Part shown: piece after piece, positions 34,406-44,573 of the stretch
Layout: every line of letters starts with the position of its first letter
Numbering within the stretch: position 1 is the first letter of the stretch
Assembly: GCF_033115175.1 (NCBI RefSeq)
Contig: NC_084827.1
Location: 127,061,701-127,125,700 of the forward strand
Origin: Lepus europaeus
Lineage: Eukaryota; Chordata; Mammalia; Lagomorpha; Leporidae
Direction of reading: 5' to 3'
Length of the DNA: 64,000 bases
Notes under the pieces: generated by a model
Database searches by the model: none
Told to the model about the DNA's origin: nothing
Seen by the model: the letters and a program-made list of their open reading frames with translations, nothing else
Made by a program: the position numbers and the translations under genes

Positions 34406-34755
34406 GGGCCGGCGCCGCGGCTCAGTAGGCTAATCCTCTGCCTGTGTCAGTGGCACCCTGGGTTCTAGTCCCAGTCGGGACGCCATATTCTGTCCTGGTC
34501 GCTCCTCTTCCAGTCCAGCTCTCTGCTGTGGCCTGGGAAGGCAGTGGAGGATGGCCCAAGTGCTTGGGCCCTGCACCCGCATGGGAGACCAGGAGAAACA
34601 CCTGGCTCTTGGCTACAGATCAGCGCGGTGTGCCTGCAGCAGCTCACCGGCCGCAGTGGCCATTGGGGGGTGAACCAATGGAAAAAGGAAGAAACTTTCT
34701 CTCTGTCTCTCTCATCCACTCTGCCTGTCAAAAAATACAAAAAAAAATTAAAAAA
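34406..34755 (+). mobile_element. Young CSINE with 18-bp TSD, plus strand
   Basis: The head is GGCCGGCGCCGCGGCTCAGT, with a GGGTTCTAGTCCCAGTCGGG B box, the full body, a CT tract and an A-rich tail with interruptions. Perfect TSDs AAAGAAATGGGAGAAGAC lie at 34388-34405 and 34756-34773. The 153- and 91-codon frames here are SINE-derived. Confidence 0.95.
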
Positions 34756-35170
34756 AAAGAAATGGGAGAAGACAGATTTGATAAATATGTCAAGGATAAG
34801 ATATGGAGATTCTTAAATGTCAACCAATGGAAAGCCACTATTATTTTCTGCAGAATGAGAAAAGATCAGAAAAATACTTTGGAAATTCTAATCACTATTA
34901 CCTAAAGAAACCATTCGAACAAATAAAATAGATATATAGCCAAGAGATAATGATTGAGCTATATTCTATTGCCATGTTTTATAGAATTGGCCTTGTATTA
35001 TGATATGGAATTATTGTCAAAAGTATTATTTTTTAATATTTCTTTAGTACATCTTTTCCAACAATAGTCTATTAAAATGGAATAATGAAGTCTTCATTAA
35101 TAGGACTAAATTCTTCTTTCAGGAGTGAAATCACAGAACTTGTAATAAATCTAAGTAATAAGTCTACCAA

Positions 35171-35493
35171 CGGGCCCATGCCAGGACTCACTAGGCTAAT
35201 CCTCCACCTGTGGCGCTGGCACCCCAGGTTCTAGTCCCTGTTGGGGCGCCGGATTCTGTCTCAGTTGCTCCTTTTCCAGTCCATCTCTCTGCTGTGACCC
35301 GGGAAGGCAGTGGAGGATGGCCCAAGTGCTTGGGCCCTGCACCCACATGGGAGACCAGGAGGAGGCATGTGGCTCCTGGCTTCGGATTGGCACAGTGCAC
35401 CAGCTATGGCAGCCATTTGGGGGATGAACCAACGGAAGGAAGACCTTTCTCTCGTCTCTCTCTCTCACTGTCTAACTCTGCCTTAAAAAAAAA
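35171..35493 (+). mobile_element. CSINE with 14-bp TSD, plus strand
   Basis: Full-length copy with some head substitutions (GGGCCCATGCCAGGACTCAC) and exact TSDs AATAAGTCTACCAA at 35157-35170 and 35494-35507. Confidence 0.95.
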
Positions 35494-35507
35494 AATAAGT
35501 CTACCAA

Positions 35508-37098
35508 TGCTGCAGCTAAAAGAGGAGACTTGATTTCTTGTCTCCTACATTAAGGTTTAATTTCTGAAATCTTAAAATTGCAACTGAATTTTTGAATTAC
35601 AACTGAATTATAAATAATGATGTGAATCAAAAGAGAAAAAGAAAATTGAGGAGGGTAAGATCACTGCTCTTTGTGTCTAGATGCAGTATAGTACAGTTCT
35701 GATTGGCTTTTTATAGAGTTTTATTCAGTTCTATCAGAAATATTAGAGAAATGTAATAACACAATCCAAGATACTTTCAAAATACATAAAGGCTATAAGG
35801 AAATGAGAAGAAAATGGTAATGAGCAACAACAGATGTTTCTTTCTTGGATGAGTAATTAGAGATAGAAATAGCATCTTGCTAAAAGCAAAAGAGTTTCAA
35901 CACCAACTCTTCAGGAATTAAGCAAGATACTTCACAAATTTGCACAATTTGTAAAATATAAAAAAATGAGGAGTAATGCAGATCTACAAGCTCCATGTGT
36001 TGGTCACAATCTTATGCATTGGTAGACCAGGATAAAAAACACAAAAGAATCTCTTAATAATGTGTTTCTGCCTCTGAAATTACTTAATAGATTCAATCCT
36101 TTCAGTAGAAGTGTGAATATCTGTGTTTCACTGTGTAAATACACATTTCTCTAGAGTGACAACATATTTTTTTTAAATTACCTTTCCATCCCAATGTCTT
36201 AGGAAAATACAAATAACAGTTGTTTGAAAAGGAATGGTATATGTTATGGGATATTTTTCAGTAAAGGGACAACAATGTGGGTTTGCATCTTTCAGAAAAA
36301 CTGTATTCTCTCTTCATATATAATTAGGACTTGTTCAATTTACTCAAAAGGCATTGGATACTTTAGAAGGGTATTATAAGATCAGAGATTAAAATCTAAG
36401 AAAGATGACTGGCCAATTCTAGAAGACTAACTTCTTTGGATTTTTTGTTTTGATCTGTTCAGACTTAATGTGAGGTAAAAAAGAAAATATTGGTGCAGGG
36501 ATTAGTCATTTGGCTTTTCCTCTGCGTAATTTATCTGCTCTTAATGTGAGTCTTTGGTATTTTGACCAGCTACATGATTCTTTTGTTTACTGTCCCTTGC
36601 CCTGTTCTGTGCTTCTTCATAGCAACATTCTCCCATCTGCACCCGTGGCACAGAAAGACAGCTAGCAATATTGTGAACATTAAGATGATTGACACTGTCA
36701 AACTTTAATCTTAAAATTGCGTTATTTAGGTGAACATTTTTAACTAGCCCACACACTTGATGCCTTTCATTATTGTTTCCATAGTTCTATTTCTATGTCA
36801 CTTAGGGGAATTTTGTTTAAACTTATGTTACTTTTCCTTTTTGATTCACACAGGGCAATCTTTCTTTGCTAATATTTGGATCCACAGCATTAGAACTTAC
36901 AGCTCAGTTTTGCTTTGCCTGTGTTCATGTGCATATATTTGTAATTGAACTGCAGTGCCTTGCTGTTCCTTTACTATGAGTCTGAAATAGTAGTTCTTTG
37001 CCTATTGCTAATAGTCTAGACAGATCATTTGCCTGGACCAATTGCTATTAGAAAGAGTGACCCCTTGAATTTTTTCTTTTTTCTAATTTACTAATCAT
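35508..37098. other. AT-rich gene-free spacer
   Basis: Nothing recognised. The 71-codon frame (36541-36756, minus) and 63-codon frame (36757-36948, plus) have no domain support. Confidence 0.4.
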
Positions 37099-37109
37099 GG
37101 CCAAGATTT
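37099..37109. repeat. Target-site duplication at 3' side of the full-length L1
   Basis: GGCCAAGATTT, repeated at 45467-45477. Confidence 0.9.
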
Positions 37110-37564
37110 TTTTTTTAACTTTTATTTAATGAATATAAATTTCCAGTATACAGCTTATGGATTACAATGGCTTCCCCTTCCCATAATTTCCCTCCCACCC
37201 GCAACCCTCCCCTCTCCCGCTCCCTCTCCCTTTCCATTCACATCAAGATTCATTTTCAATTCTATTTATATACAGAAGATCAATTTAGTATAAATACTTC
37301 AACAGTTTGCACCCACATAGAAATACAAAGTGAAACATAGTGTTTGAGTACTAGTTATAGCATTAAATCAAAATGTACAGTACATTAAGGACAGAGATCC
37401 CACATCAGGAGCAAGCGCACAGTGGCTCCTGTTGTTGACCCAACAAATTGACACTCTAGTTTATGGCGCCAGTAACCACCCTAGGCTGTCGTCATGAGTT
37501 GCCAAGGCTATGGAAGCCTTCCAAGTTCCCCGACTCTGATCATATTTAGACAAGGTCATAAAAG
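37110..37564 (-). other. L1 3' terminal module with G-rich purine tract
   Basis: Shared with every rabbit-type L1 3' end in this window. On the L1 sense strand, 37245-37160 is a purine-rich tract with repeated GGG/GAGGG blocks, which could form G-quadruplex structure. G-rich 3' UTR tracts are a known L1 property. Homology to the other copies stops at GACAAGGTCATA near 37564. Confidence 0.8.
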
Positions 37565-37565
37565 A

Positions 37566-39366
37566 CAGGTTGAGGATAGTAACCAATGATCCTAAGAGTG
37601 GCATTAACCAGGTCTGAACAATTATACAGCATTAAGTGGGGAAGAGGACCATCAGTACACACAGGTTGGGAGTAGAGCCATTGGTGGTAGAGTAGAGGTT
37701 ATGATTACAAAGGAATGAGGCCCAAGTGGACTAGACAGGGTCTAGAACAAAGGACAGAGTCATTATTAGAGGAGCTAAGAAAGGTGCTGTCTAAGCTACA
37801 AGTAATTTTTCTGATTGAGAGGCAAATAGAACCTGATAGAAGGGGCTTGATAATAATCTGTTGGGCTTTAGGCCTTGTAAGTTAAGAGGCCCAGACCTAT
37901 CTATCTCTTCACATGGGGTATATCCTAAGGGAGGTGTGAACCTCCTAGGGGAAGGCACTCTGTTGACTTTCATTACTTGGCTGGCCTGGGAGGAGAGCTG
38001 GCCAGGTAAAGGCAGGGGGCATCTCTAACAAGAAATTTACAGTTCTGCCTGCAGTGTTGCTGACCCTACTTGGCCATCCCCTCAGCTGCAGTGGTCACTT
38101 TGGAAGTTGGGCTGAGTGAAGGGCTTTTCAGCTTGGAGCCAATAAGATCTGTGGCTCTGACCTGGGCATCCTTCGACTCCAGGGCAGGTCCATTTCCAGT
38201 GATCCAACTCTTGGCAGAGCTGCCAGGGCTCTTCACAAGCTGACTTCTGCTGAAGCCCAGGCTTACCACATTGAAAGCCACTGCAGTGGACTGGCCTGTT
38301 GGGTCTCCTTGAGGGCAGATCACTGTACAGATCAGCCATTAATAGGCCTGCCACCCATTGCTTCTGATGCCGAGCTTTCTTTTCCTCCTGGTTTGTGTTA
38401 AAGCAGACCAGAGGATGCAAGTCAAGGGAGTGCCCGTGTCCCATCTCTAATCTTTGGTGGCCTGAACTACAAGTCTATAGTCACAGGCATGTTCTGTAGT
38501 AGTTTTTCTAAGGTAGACAATGCCCATGAGGAAAATTATATTCTCACTTTAAAACTTTCTTTCCCTTTGGTCTGAAAGGGAGGTTTTTTTTCTACTTACT
38601 GTATACTTCGCTGATGGCGATGTGAATCTAGCTATGAGATTATTAGTTAAGTTCTTATTTTGGCTATGCTATTACAGAAAAATGTTAGCCATCTCTTATA
38701 AGGTCTAAAGATTAAATTGTGCATCCTACAGATTCCTTCATAATAGAATTAGTTCCCTACCTTGAAGAGAATAGAGAAGTGAAAGAACAAGTTGGGCTTA
38801 GAATAGAGAAATGAGGGAGCAAGTCCTAAATCACTTGCTGACAATAGCAATATTACATGAATACTTAGCAAACCGTTTCAACCCTTAGATAAGAACTTAA
38901 TAAAACATTTACTGGAAGGTCCAATGCCTTCTATAGATTTTAAGAATCATGTATTTGAAAACACGTCTTAAATATCTAACATGGTGTAGTTTGTTTAACC
39001 AGTAAACTTAAGCACAACCATATAAAATGTTTTTAGTTTCTTTCTACCAACAAGTTTAAAACATATGATACACCGATTCAGGTCATACAAATTAAAATGT
39101 ATCTTTGATTGATTTTAGCAGCTTAAATTTATGGACAATCTTATCTAAAAGCCATTTAAAATAAAATTCTTAATAAAATTTCCCCATGTGGACCTACAAT
39201 ATGTACGCACATATAACATAGCATAATAGACCAATATCAAAATCCAAAATATCTGGTTGAAATAAGGTTCCTTAAAATCATGACATAACATAGACCAAAT
39301 CTGATCATTGTTACAAGGTGATTATTCAAGTCTTTGAAAATAAGCACATAGTTAAATAACCCATAG
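37566..39366 (-). other. Non-standard insert in the L1 3' UTR, partly retroviral
   Basis: Replaces about 550 bp of 3' UTR present in sister copies. The part at 38444-37850 is gag/protease-like (separate entry). The part at 39366-38520 is AT-rich with no recognised coding content. The part at 37850-37570 contains two hydrophobic stretches (about 37749-37793 and 37571-37615) that loosely resemble a retroviral Env membrane anchor, a weak call. L1 3' UTR homology resumes at CTTCATCTCCTCCC (39370). No TSD was seen at either edge. Confidence 0.65.
37850..38460 (-). pseudogene. Retroviral gag nucleocapsid-protease-like remnant
   Basis: On the minus strand, one frame (38444-38082) shows a basic EEKKARHQKQ stretch followed by two decayed zinc-knuckle units (FQCGKPG at 38257-38276; LCQELDHWKWTCPG near 38178-38213). 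Each has lost key Cys or His positions. Downstream, in shifted frames, come AGRTVNFLLE (38023-38052) and SSQASQVMK...RRFTPPL (37931-37996), in the order and spacing expected after the active-site region of a class I (gammaretrovirus-like) endogenous retrovirus protease. The Asp-Thr-Gly active site itself is not intact and frames are broken, so no product is expected. It has the same orientation as the host L1. Confidence 0.7.
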
Positions 39367-39617
39367 CTCTTCATCTCCTCCCTCTCTTTTTCCACTCTTA
39401 GATTTAACAGGGATCACTTTTCAGTTAAAATTTAAACACCTAAGAATAATTGTGTGTTAATTACTGAGTTCAACCAATAGTACTAGAACCACAACAACAA
39501 CAACAAATACTAAAAAGGATAAAGTATTACATTGTACATCTAAAGTCAGGACAGGAGCTGATCAGTTCATTGTTGCTTATAGTGTCCATTTCACTTAACA
39601 GGTTTCCCCTTTGGCGC

Positions 39618-42395
39618 TCAGTTGTCACCGATCAGGGAAAACAAATGATATTTTTCTCTTTGGGACTGGCTTAATTCACTCAGCATGATGTTTTCCAGGT
39701 TGCTCCATCTTGTTGCAAATGACTGGGTTTCGTTGTTTCTTACTGCTGTATAGTATTCTATGGAGTACATGTCCCATAATTTCTTTATCCAGTCTACTGT
39801 TGATGGGCATTTGGGTTGGTTCCAGGTCTTAGCTATTGTGAATTGAGCTGCAATAAACATTAATGTGCAGATGGCTTTTTTATTTGCCAAATTAATTTCC
39901 TTTGGGTACATTCCAAGGAGTGGGATGGCTGGGTTGTATGGTAGGGTTATGTTCAGGTTTCTGAGGAATCTCCAGACTGACTTCCATAGTGGCTTAACCA
40001 GTTTGCATTCCCACCAACAGTGGATTAGTGTCCTTTTTTCCCCACATCCCCTCCAGCATCTGTTGTTGGTAGATTTCTGAATGTGAGCCATTCTAACCGG
40101 GGTGAGATGGAACCTCATTGTGGTTTTGATTTGCATTTCTCTGATTGCTAGTGATCTTGAACATTTTTTCATGTGTCTGTTGGCCATTTGGATTTCCTCT
40201 TTCGAAAAATGTCTATTGAGGTCCTTGGCCCATCTCTTAAGTGGGTTGTTTGTTTTGTTGTTGTGGATTTTCTTGATTTCTTTGTAGATTCTGGTTATCA
40301 ATCCTTTATCTGTAGTATAGTTTGCGAATATTTTTTCCCATTCTGTTGGTTGCCTCTTCACTTTCCTGACTGTTTCTTTTGAAGTACAGAAACTTCTCAA
40401 TTTGATGCAGTTCCAAATGTTAATTTTGGTTTTGACTGCCTGTGCTGTTGGAGTATTTTCCAGGAAGTCTTTGCCTGTGCCTATATCTTGCAGGGTTTCT
40501 CCAATGCTCTCTAATAATTTGATGGTTTCGGGTCGTAGATTTAAGTCTTTAATCCATGTTGAGTGGATTTTTGTGTAAGGTGATAGGTATGGGTCTTGCT
40601 TCAAGCTTCTGCACGTGGAAATCCAATTTTCCCAGCACCATTTATTGAATAGACTGTCCTTATTCCAGGGATTAGATTTGGATCTTTGGTCAAATATAAG
40701 TTGGCTGTAGATGTTTGGGTTGATTTCTGGTGTTTCTATTCTGTTCCATTGGTCTATCCTTCTGTTTCTGTACCAGTACCATGCTGTTTTGATAACAACT
40801 GCCCTGTAGTATGTCCTAAAATCAGGTATTGTGATGCCTCCGGCTTTGTTTTTGTTGTACAGGATTGCTTTGGCTATTCGAGGTCTTCTGTGTCTCCATA
40901 TGAATTTCAGCATCATTTTTTCCAGATCTGAGAAGAAGGTCTTCGGGATCTTGATGGGTATTGCATTGAATGTATAAATTGCTTTTGGGAGAATAGACAT
41001 TTTGATGATATTGATTCTTCCGATCCATGAGCATGGAAGATTTCTCCATTTTTTGGTATCCTCTTCTATTTCTTTCTGTAAGGTTTTGTAGTTTTCATCG
41101 TAGAGATCTTTAACGTCTTTGGTTAAGTTTATTCCAAGGTATTTGATTGTTTTTGTAGCTATTGTGAATGGGATTGATTTTAGAAGTTCTTCCTCAGCCG
41201 TGGCATTGCCTGTGTATACAAAGGCTGTTGATTTTTGTGGATTGATTTTATATCCTGCTACTTTGCCAAACTCTTCGATGAGTTCCAGCAGTCTCTTAGT
41301 AGAGTTCTTTGGGTCCCCTAAATAAAGAATCATATCATCTGCAAAGAGGGATAGTTTGAGTTCGTCCTTCCCGATTTGTATCCCTTTAATTTCTTTTTCT
41401 TGCCTAATAGCTCTGGCCAAAACTTCCAGAAGTATATTGAATAGCAGTGGTGAGAGAGGGCATCCCTGTCTGGTACCAGATTTCAGTGGAAATGCTTCCA
41501 ACTTTTCCCCATTCAATAGGATGTTGGCCGTGGGTTTTTCATATATTGCTTTGATTGTATTAAGGAATGTTCCTTCCATACCCAGTTTGCTTAGAGTTTT
41601 CATCATGAAAGGGTGTTGTATTTTATCAAATGCTTTCTCTGCGTCTATTGAGAGAATCATATGGTTTTTCTTCTGCAGTCTGTTAATGTAGTGTATTACG
41701 TTGATTGTTTTGCGAATGTTGAACCATCCCTGCATACCGGGGATGAATCCCACTTGGTCTGGGTGGATGATCTTTCTGATGTGTTGTTGCATTCTATTGG
41801 CCAGAATTTTATTGAGTATTTTTGCATCTATGTTCATCAGGGATATTGGTCTGTAATTCTCTTTCAATGTTGCGTCTCTTTCTGGCTTAGGAATTAAGGT
41901 GATGTTGGCTTCATAGAAAGAATTTGGGAGGATTCCCTCTTTTTCGATTGCTCTGAATAGTTTGAGAAGAATTGGAGTTAGTTCTTCTCTAAATGTCTGG
42001 TAGAACTCAGCAGTGAATCCATCTGGCCCTGGGCTTTTCTTTGTTGGGAGGGCCTTTATTACTGCTTCAATTTCTGTGTCAGTTATTGGTCTGTTTAGGT
42101 TTTCTATGTCTTCCTGGCTCAATTTGGGGAGGTTGTATGTGTCCAAGAATCTGTCCATTTCTGATAGATTTCCCTGTTTGCTGGCATACAAGTCCTTGTA
42201 GTAATTTCTAATGATTCTTTTTATTTCTGTGGCGTCTGTTGTTATGTTTCCCATTTCATCTCTGATCCTATTGATTTGGGTCTTTTCTCTTCTTTTTTTA
42301 GTTAGTTGGGCCAATGGGGTGTCAATTTTGTTTATTTTTTCAAAAAACCAGCTCCTCGTTTGGCTGATTTTTTGTAATGTTTTTTTTGGATTCAA
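39618..42395 (-). CDS. L1 ORF2, downstream part: reverse transcriptase and C-terminal Cys domain (925 codons)
   Basis: Continues ORF2 after a +1 shift. It contains the RT palm and fingers: [68 protein letters not shown], and the catalytic FADDM (41331-41348), all intact. Near the C-terminus is the Cys/His motif ([18 protein letters not shown], about 40005-40062). It ends HLFSLIGDN at 39620. The reading begins in frame before the ATG at 42395, so this is not an independent start; the real start is at 43443. The RT primes L1 (and SINE/mRNA) cDNA synthesis at the nicked target. No stop occurs in 925 codons, which implies recent insertion. Confidence 0.93.
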   Translation of the reverse strand: MNPKKTLQKISQTRSWFFEKINKIDTPLAQLTKKRREKTQINRIRDEMGNITTDATEIKRIIRNYYKDLYASKQGNLSEMDRFLDTYNLPKLSQEDIENLNRPITDTEIEAVIKALPTKKSPGPDGFTAEFYQTFREELTPILLKLFRAIEKEGILPNSFYEANITLIPKPERDATLKENYRPISLMNIDAKILNKILANRMQQHIRKIIHPDQVGFIPGMQGWFNIRKTINVIHYINRLQKKNHMILSIDAEKAFDKIQHPFMMKTLSKLGMEGTFLNTIKAIYEKPTANILLNGEKLEAFPLKSGTRQGCPLSPLLFNILLEVLARAIRQEKEIKGIQIGKDELKLSLFADDMILYLGDPKNSTKRLLELIEEFGKVAGYKINPQKSTAFVYTGNATAEEELLKSIPFTIATKTIKYLGINLTKDVKDLYDENYKTLQKEIEEDTKKWRNLPCSWIGRINIIKMSILPKAIYTFNAIPIKIPKTFFSDLEKMMLKFIWRHRRPRIAKAILYNKNKAGGITIPDFRTYYRAVVIKTAWYWYRNRRIDQWNRIETPEINPNIYSQLIFDQRSKSNPWNKDSLFNKWCWENWISTCRSLKQDPYLSPYTKIHSTWIKDLNLRPETIKLLESIGETLQDIGTGKDFLENTPTAQAVKTKINIWNCIKLRSFCTSKETVRKVKRQPTEWEKIFANYTTDKGLITRIYKEIKKIHNNKTNNPLKRWAKDLNRHFSKEEIQMANRHMKKCSRSLAIREMQIKTTMRFHLTPVRMAHIQKSTNNRCWRGCGEKRTLIHCWWECKLVKPLWKSVWRFLRNLNITLPYNPAIPLLGMYPKEINLANKKAICTLMFIAAQFTIAKTWNQPKCPSTVDWIKKLWDMYSIEYYTAVRNNETQSFATRWSNLENIMLSELSQSQREKYHLFSLIGDN

Positions 42396-43443
42396 TCCTG
42401 TTGATTTCTTCTCTGATTTTAATTATTTCTCTTCTCCTACTGGGTTTGGGTTTGGTTTGCTGCAGATTTTCTAGATCCTTGAGATGACTTGAAAGCTCAT
42501 CTATTTGGTGCCTTTCCAATTTCTTGATGTAGGCACCTATTGATATAAACTTTCCTCTTAACACTGCTTTTGTTGTATCCCATAGGTTTTGGTATGTTGT
42601 GCTGTTATCCTCATTTACTTCCAGAAAATTTTTGATTTCTCTTTTAATTTCTTCTATGACCCATTGTTCATTCAGGAGCATGTTGTTCAATCTCCATGTG
42701 TTTGCACGTGCTCTAGGGATTCCTGAGTTGCCAATTTCCAATTTCATTCCTTTGTGGTCTGAGAAGCTGCATGGTATGATTCTAATTCTTTTGAATTTGC
42801 TGAGACTTGCTTTCTGGCCTAGTATGTGGTCAATCCTAGAGAGGGTTCCATGTACTGCTGAGAAGAATGTAAAGTCCTTAGATGTAGGATGAAATGTTCT
42901 GTAGATATCTGTTAGATCCATTTGGGCTATAGTGTCATTTAAATCTACTGTCTCCTTGTTGATCTTCTGTCCTGTTGATCTGTCTATCTCTGAGAGTGGA
43001 GTATTGAAGTCCCCCAGTACTATTGTATTGGGGTCTAAGTCTCCCTTTAAGTCCCTTAACAAGTCTTTTAAATAAACTGGTGCCCTGTAATTAGGTGCAT
43101 ATACATTGATAATCGTTATATCTTCCTGTTGAATGGATCCCTTAATCATTAAATAGTGCCCCTCTTTGTCTCTCTTAACAGTTTTTGTGGTAAAGTTTAT
43201 GTTGTCCGATATTAAGATGGCTACGCCCGCTCTCTTTTCATTTCTGTTGGCGTGGTATATCTTTTTCCAGCCTTTCACTCTCAGCCTGTATGGATCATTG
43301 TTGGATAGATGGGTTTCTTGTAAGCAGCAAAAGGATGGGTTTTGTTCCTTAACCCAATCAGCCAATCGGTGTCTTTTAACTGGACAGTTCAAGCCATTAA
43401 CATTCAGTGTGACTATTGAGAAGGAGTAACTTTGCCCTGCCAT
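42340..43443 (-). CDS. L1 ORF2, upstream part: apurinic-type endonuclease domain
   Basis: The ATG at 43443 opens the L1 endonuclease. All catalytic/metal residues known for the family sit at the usual positions: N14 (LNVNG), E43 (QETH), D145 and N147 (LGDFN), D205 (SRIDH), D229 and H230 (SDHKG). The frame runs on through the linker and stops at 42340 because of one extra A in an A8 run (T8 at 42380-42387 on the plus strand). With that base discounted it joins the RT frame. Combined ORF2 would be about 1274 codons, the usual size. The enzyme nicks TT/AAAA-type sites to start retrotransposition. Confidence 0.93.
   Translation of the reverse strand: MAGQSYSFSIVTLNVNGLNCPVKRHRLADWVKEQNPSFCCLQETHLSNNDPYRLRVKGWKKIYHANRNEKRAGVAILISDNINFTTKTVKRDKEGHYLMIKGSIQQEDITIINVYAPNYRAPVYLKDLLRDLKGDLDPNTIVLGDFNTPLSEIDRSTGQKINKETVDLNDTIAQMDLTDIYRTFHPTSKDFTFFSAVHGTLSRIDHILGQKASLSKFKRIRIIPCSFSDHKGMKLEIGNSGIPRARANTWRLNNMLLNEQWVIEEIKREIKNFLEVNEDNSTTYQNLWDTTKAVLRGKFISIGAYIKKLERHQIDELSSHLKDLENLQQTKPKPSRRREIIKIREEINRIESKKNITKNQPNEELVF
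42380..42387 (-). other. Homopolymer frameshift in L1 ORF2
   Basis: T8 on the plus strand (A8 in the ORF). The flanking frames show one base too many: upstream codons read ...RIESKKN..., while the conserved continuation ([20 protein letters not shown]) is in the next frame. It may be a real slippage mutation, a polymorphism or an assembly error. Confidence 0.85.
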
Positions 43444-43511
43444 TAGCCAAAGATACTTTCTAATATATCGTTTGAGATTCCTGTGATCTTTTGGTGTGAG
43501 GTTTCCTACCT

Positions 43512-44573
43512 TTACCTTCTTTCATATTGGTGACCGTGTTTCTGTGTTTCTGTATGTAACACATCTTTAAGCATCTTTTGCAGGGCTGGGCGAGTGGCGA
43601 CAAATTCTTTCAACGTCTGTTTGCTGTGAAAGGTCTTTATTTCACCTTCATTTATAAATGAGAGCTTTGCAGGATATAATATTCTGGGCTGGCAGTTTTT
43701 CTCTCTTAGCACCTGGGCTATGTCTCGCCATTCTCTCCTAGCTTGTAGGGTTTCTGAAGAGAAGTCAGCTGTGAGTCTAATTGGAGATCCTCTGAGAGTA
43801 ATCTGGCGTTTCTCTCTTGCACATTTTAGGATCTTTTCTTTGTGTTTCACTGTGGTGAGTTTGATTACGACGTGTCGTGGTGAGGATCTCTTTTGGTCAT
43901 GTTTATTAGGGGTTCTATGAGCTTCCTGTATTAGGATGTCTCTGTCTTTCTCCAAACCTGGGAAATTTTCTGCTAGTATCTCACTAAAAAGGCCTTCTAA
44001 TCCTTTCTCTCTCTCCATGCCTTCAGGTACTCCTAGAACCCGAATGTTGGGTTTTTTAAGAGTATCCTGTAGATTCCTGACAGTATTTTTTAGATTTCTG
44101 ATTTCTTCTTCTTTTCTTTGATTTGATTGTTTCCTTTCCTGTTCTCTGTCTTCTAAGTCTGATATTCTCTCTTCTGCTTCGCCCATTCTGTTTTTAAGAC
44201 TCTCTAATGTGTTTGTCATTTGATCTATTGAATTCTTCATTTCATTATGATTTCTCGTCACTATCTCAGTTTCTTGTTCCACTAGTTGTTTCATTTCATT
44301 TTGATTCCTCCTTAATATTTCATTTTCACGAGAGAGATTTTCTATCTTGTCCATGAAGGATTTCTGTAGTTCAAGAATTTGTTTTTGAGAACTTCTTAAT
44401 GTTCTTATCAATTTTTTGAGATTTGCTTCTTGTATTTCTTCAATCTCCTCATCTTCATAATCTTGAATTGGGGTGTCTTTTTCATTTGGGGGTGTCATAG
44501 TGTCTTCCTTGTTCTTGTTACCTCGGTTTTTGAGTTTGTTGTTTGGCATGTTGGAGATATTTGGTTTCTTCAC
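43512..44573 (-). CDS. L1 ORF1 protein, intact (353 aa)
   Basis: Encodes the L1 RNA-binding chaperone that trimerises and coats L1 RNA in a cytoplasmic RNP with ORF2p. Visible parts: a charged acidic N-terminus (about 20-50), a long heptad-rich coiled coil (about 50-172, with QNEMKQLVEQETEIV and NRMGEAEERISDLED), an RRM domain (about 176-270, opening NIRVLGVPEG), and the basic C-terminal domain (RRYFS-equivalent region, ending KHGHQYERR). The frame is uninterrupted. ORF2 begins 68 nt downstream of its stop. The coiled coil is the part that varies most between L1 families. Confidence 0.95.
   Translation of the reverse strand: MKKPNISNMPNNKLKNRGNKNKEDTMTPPNEKDTPIQDYEDEEIEEIQEANLKKLIRTLRSSQKQILELQKSFMDKIENLSRENEILRRNQNEMKQLVEQETEIVTRNHNEMKNSIDQMTNTLESLKNRMGEAEERISDLEDREQERKQSNQRKEEEIRNLKNTVRNLQDTLKKPNIRVLGVPEGMEREKGLEGLFSEILAENFPGLEKDRDILIQEAHRTPNKHDQKRSSPRHVVIKLTTVKHKEKILKCAREKRQITLRGSPIRLTADFSSETLQARREWRDIAQVLREKNCQPRILYPAKLSFINEGEIKTFHSKQTLKEFVATRPALQKMLKDVLHTETQKHGHQYERR

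Noticed and set aside
34444..34905. 153-codon frame across a CSINE
   Set aside because: Young CSINEs are GC-rich and give long chance frames in several phases; the translation is SINE sequence running into an A-rich tail.
38082..38444. Functional 120-aa protein in the L1 3' UTR
   Set aside because: Retroviral-like, but zinc-knuckle residues are lost and the downstream protease similarity is in other frames, so it is a remnant.
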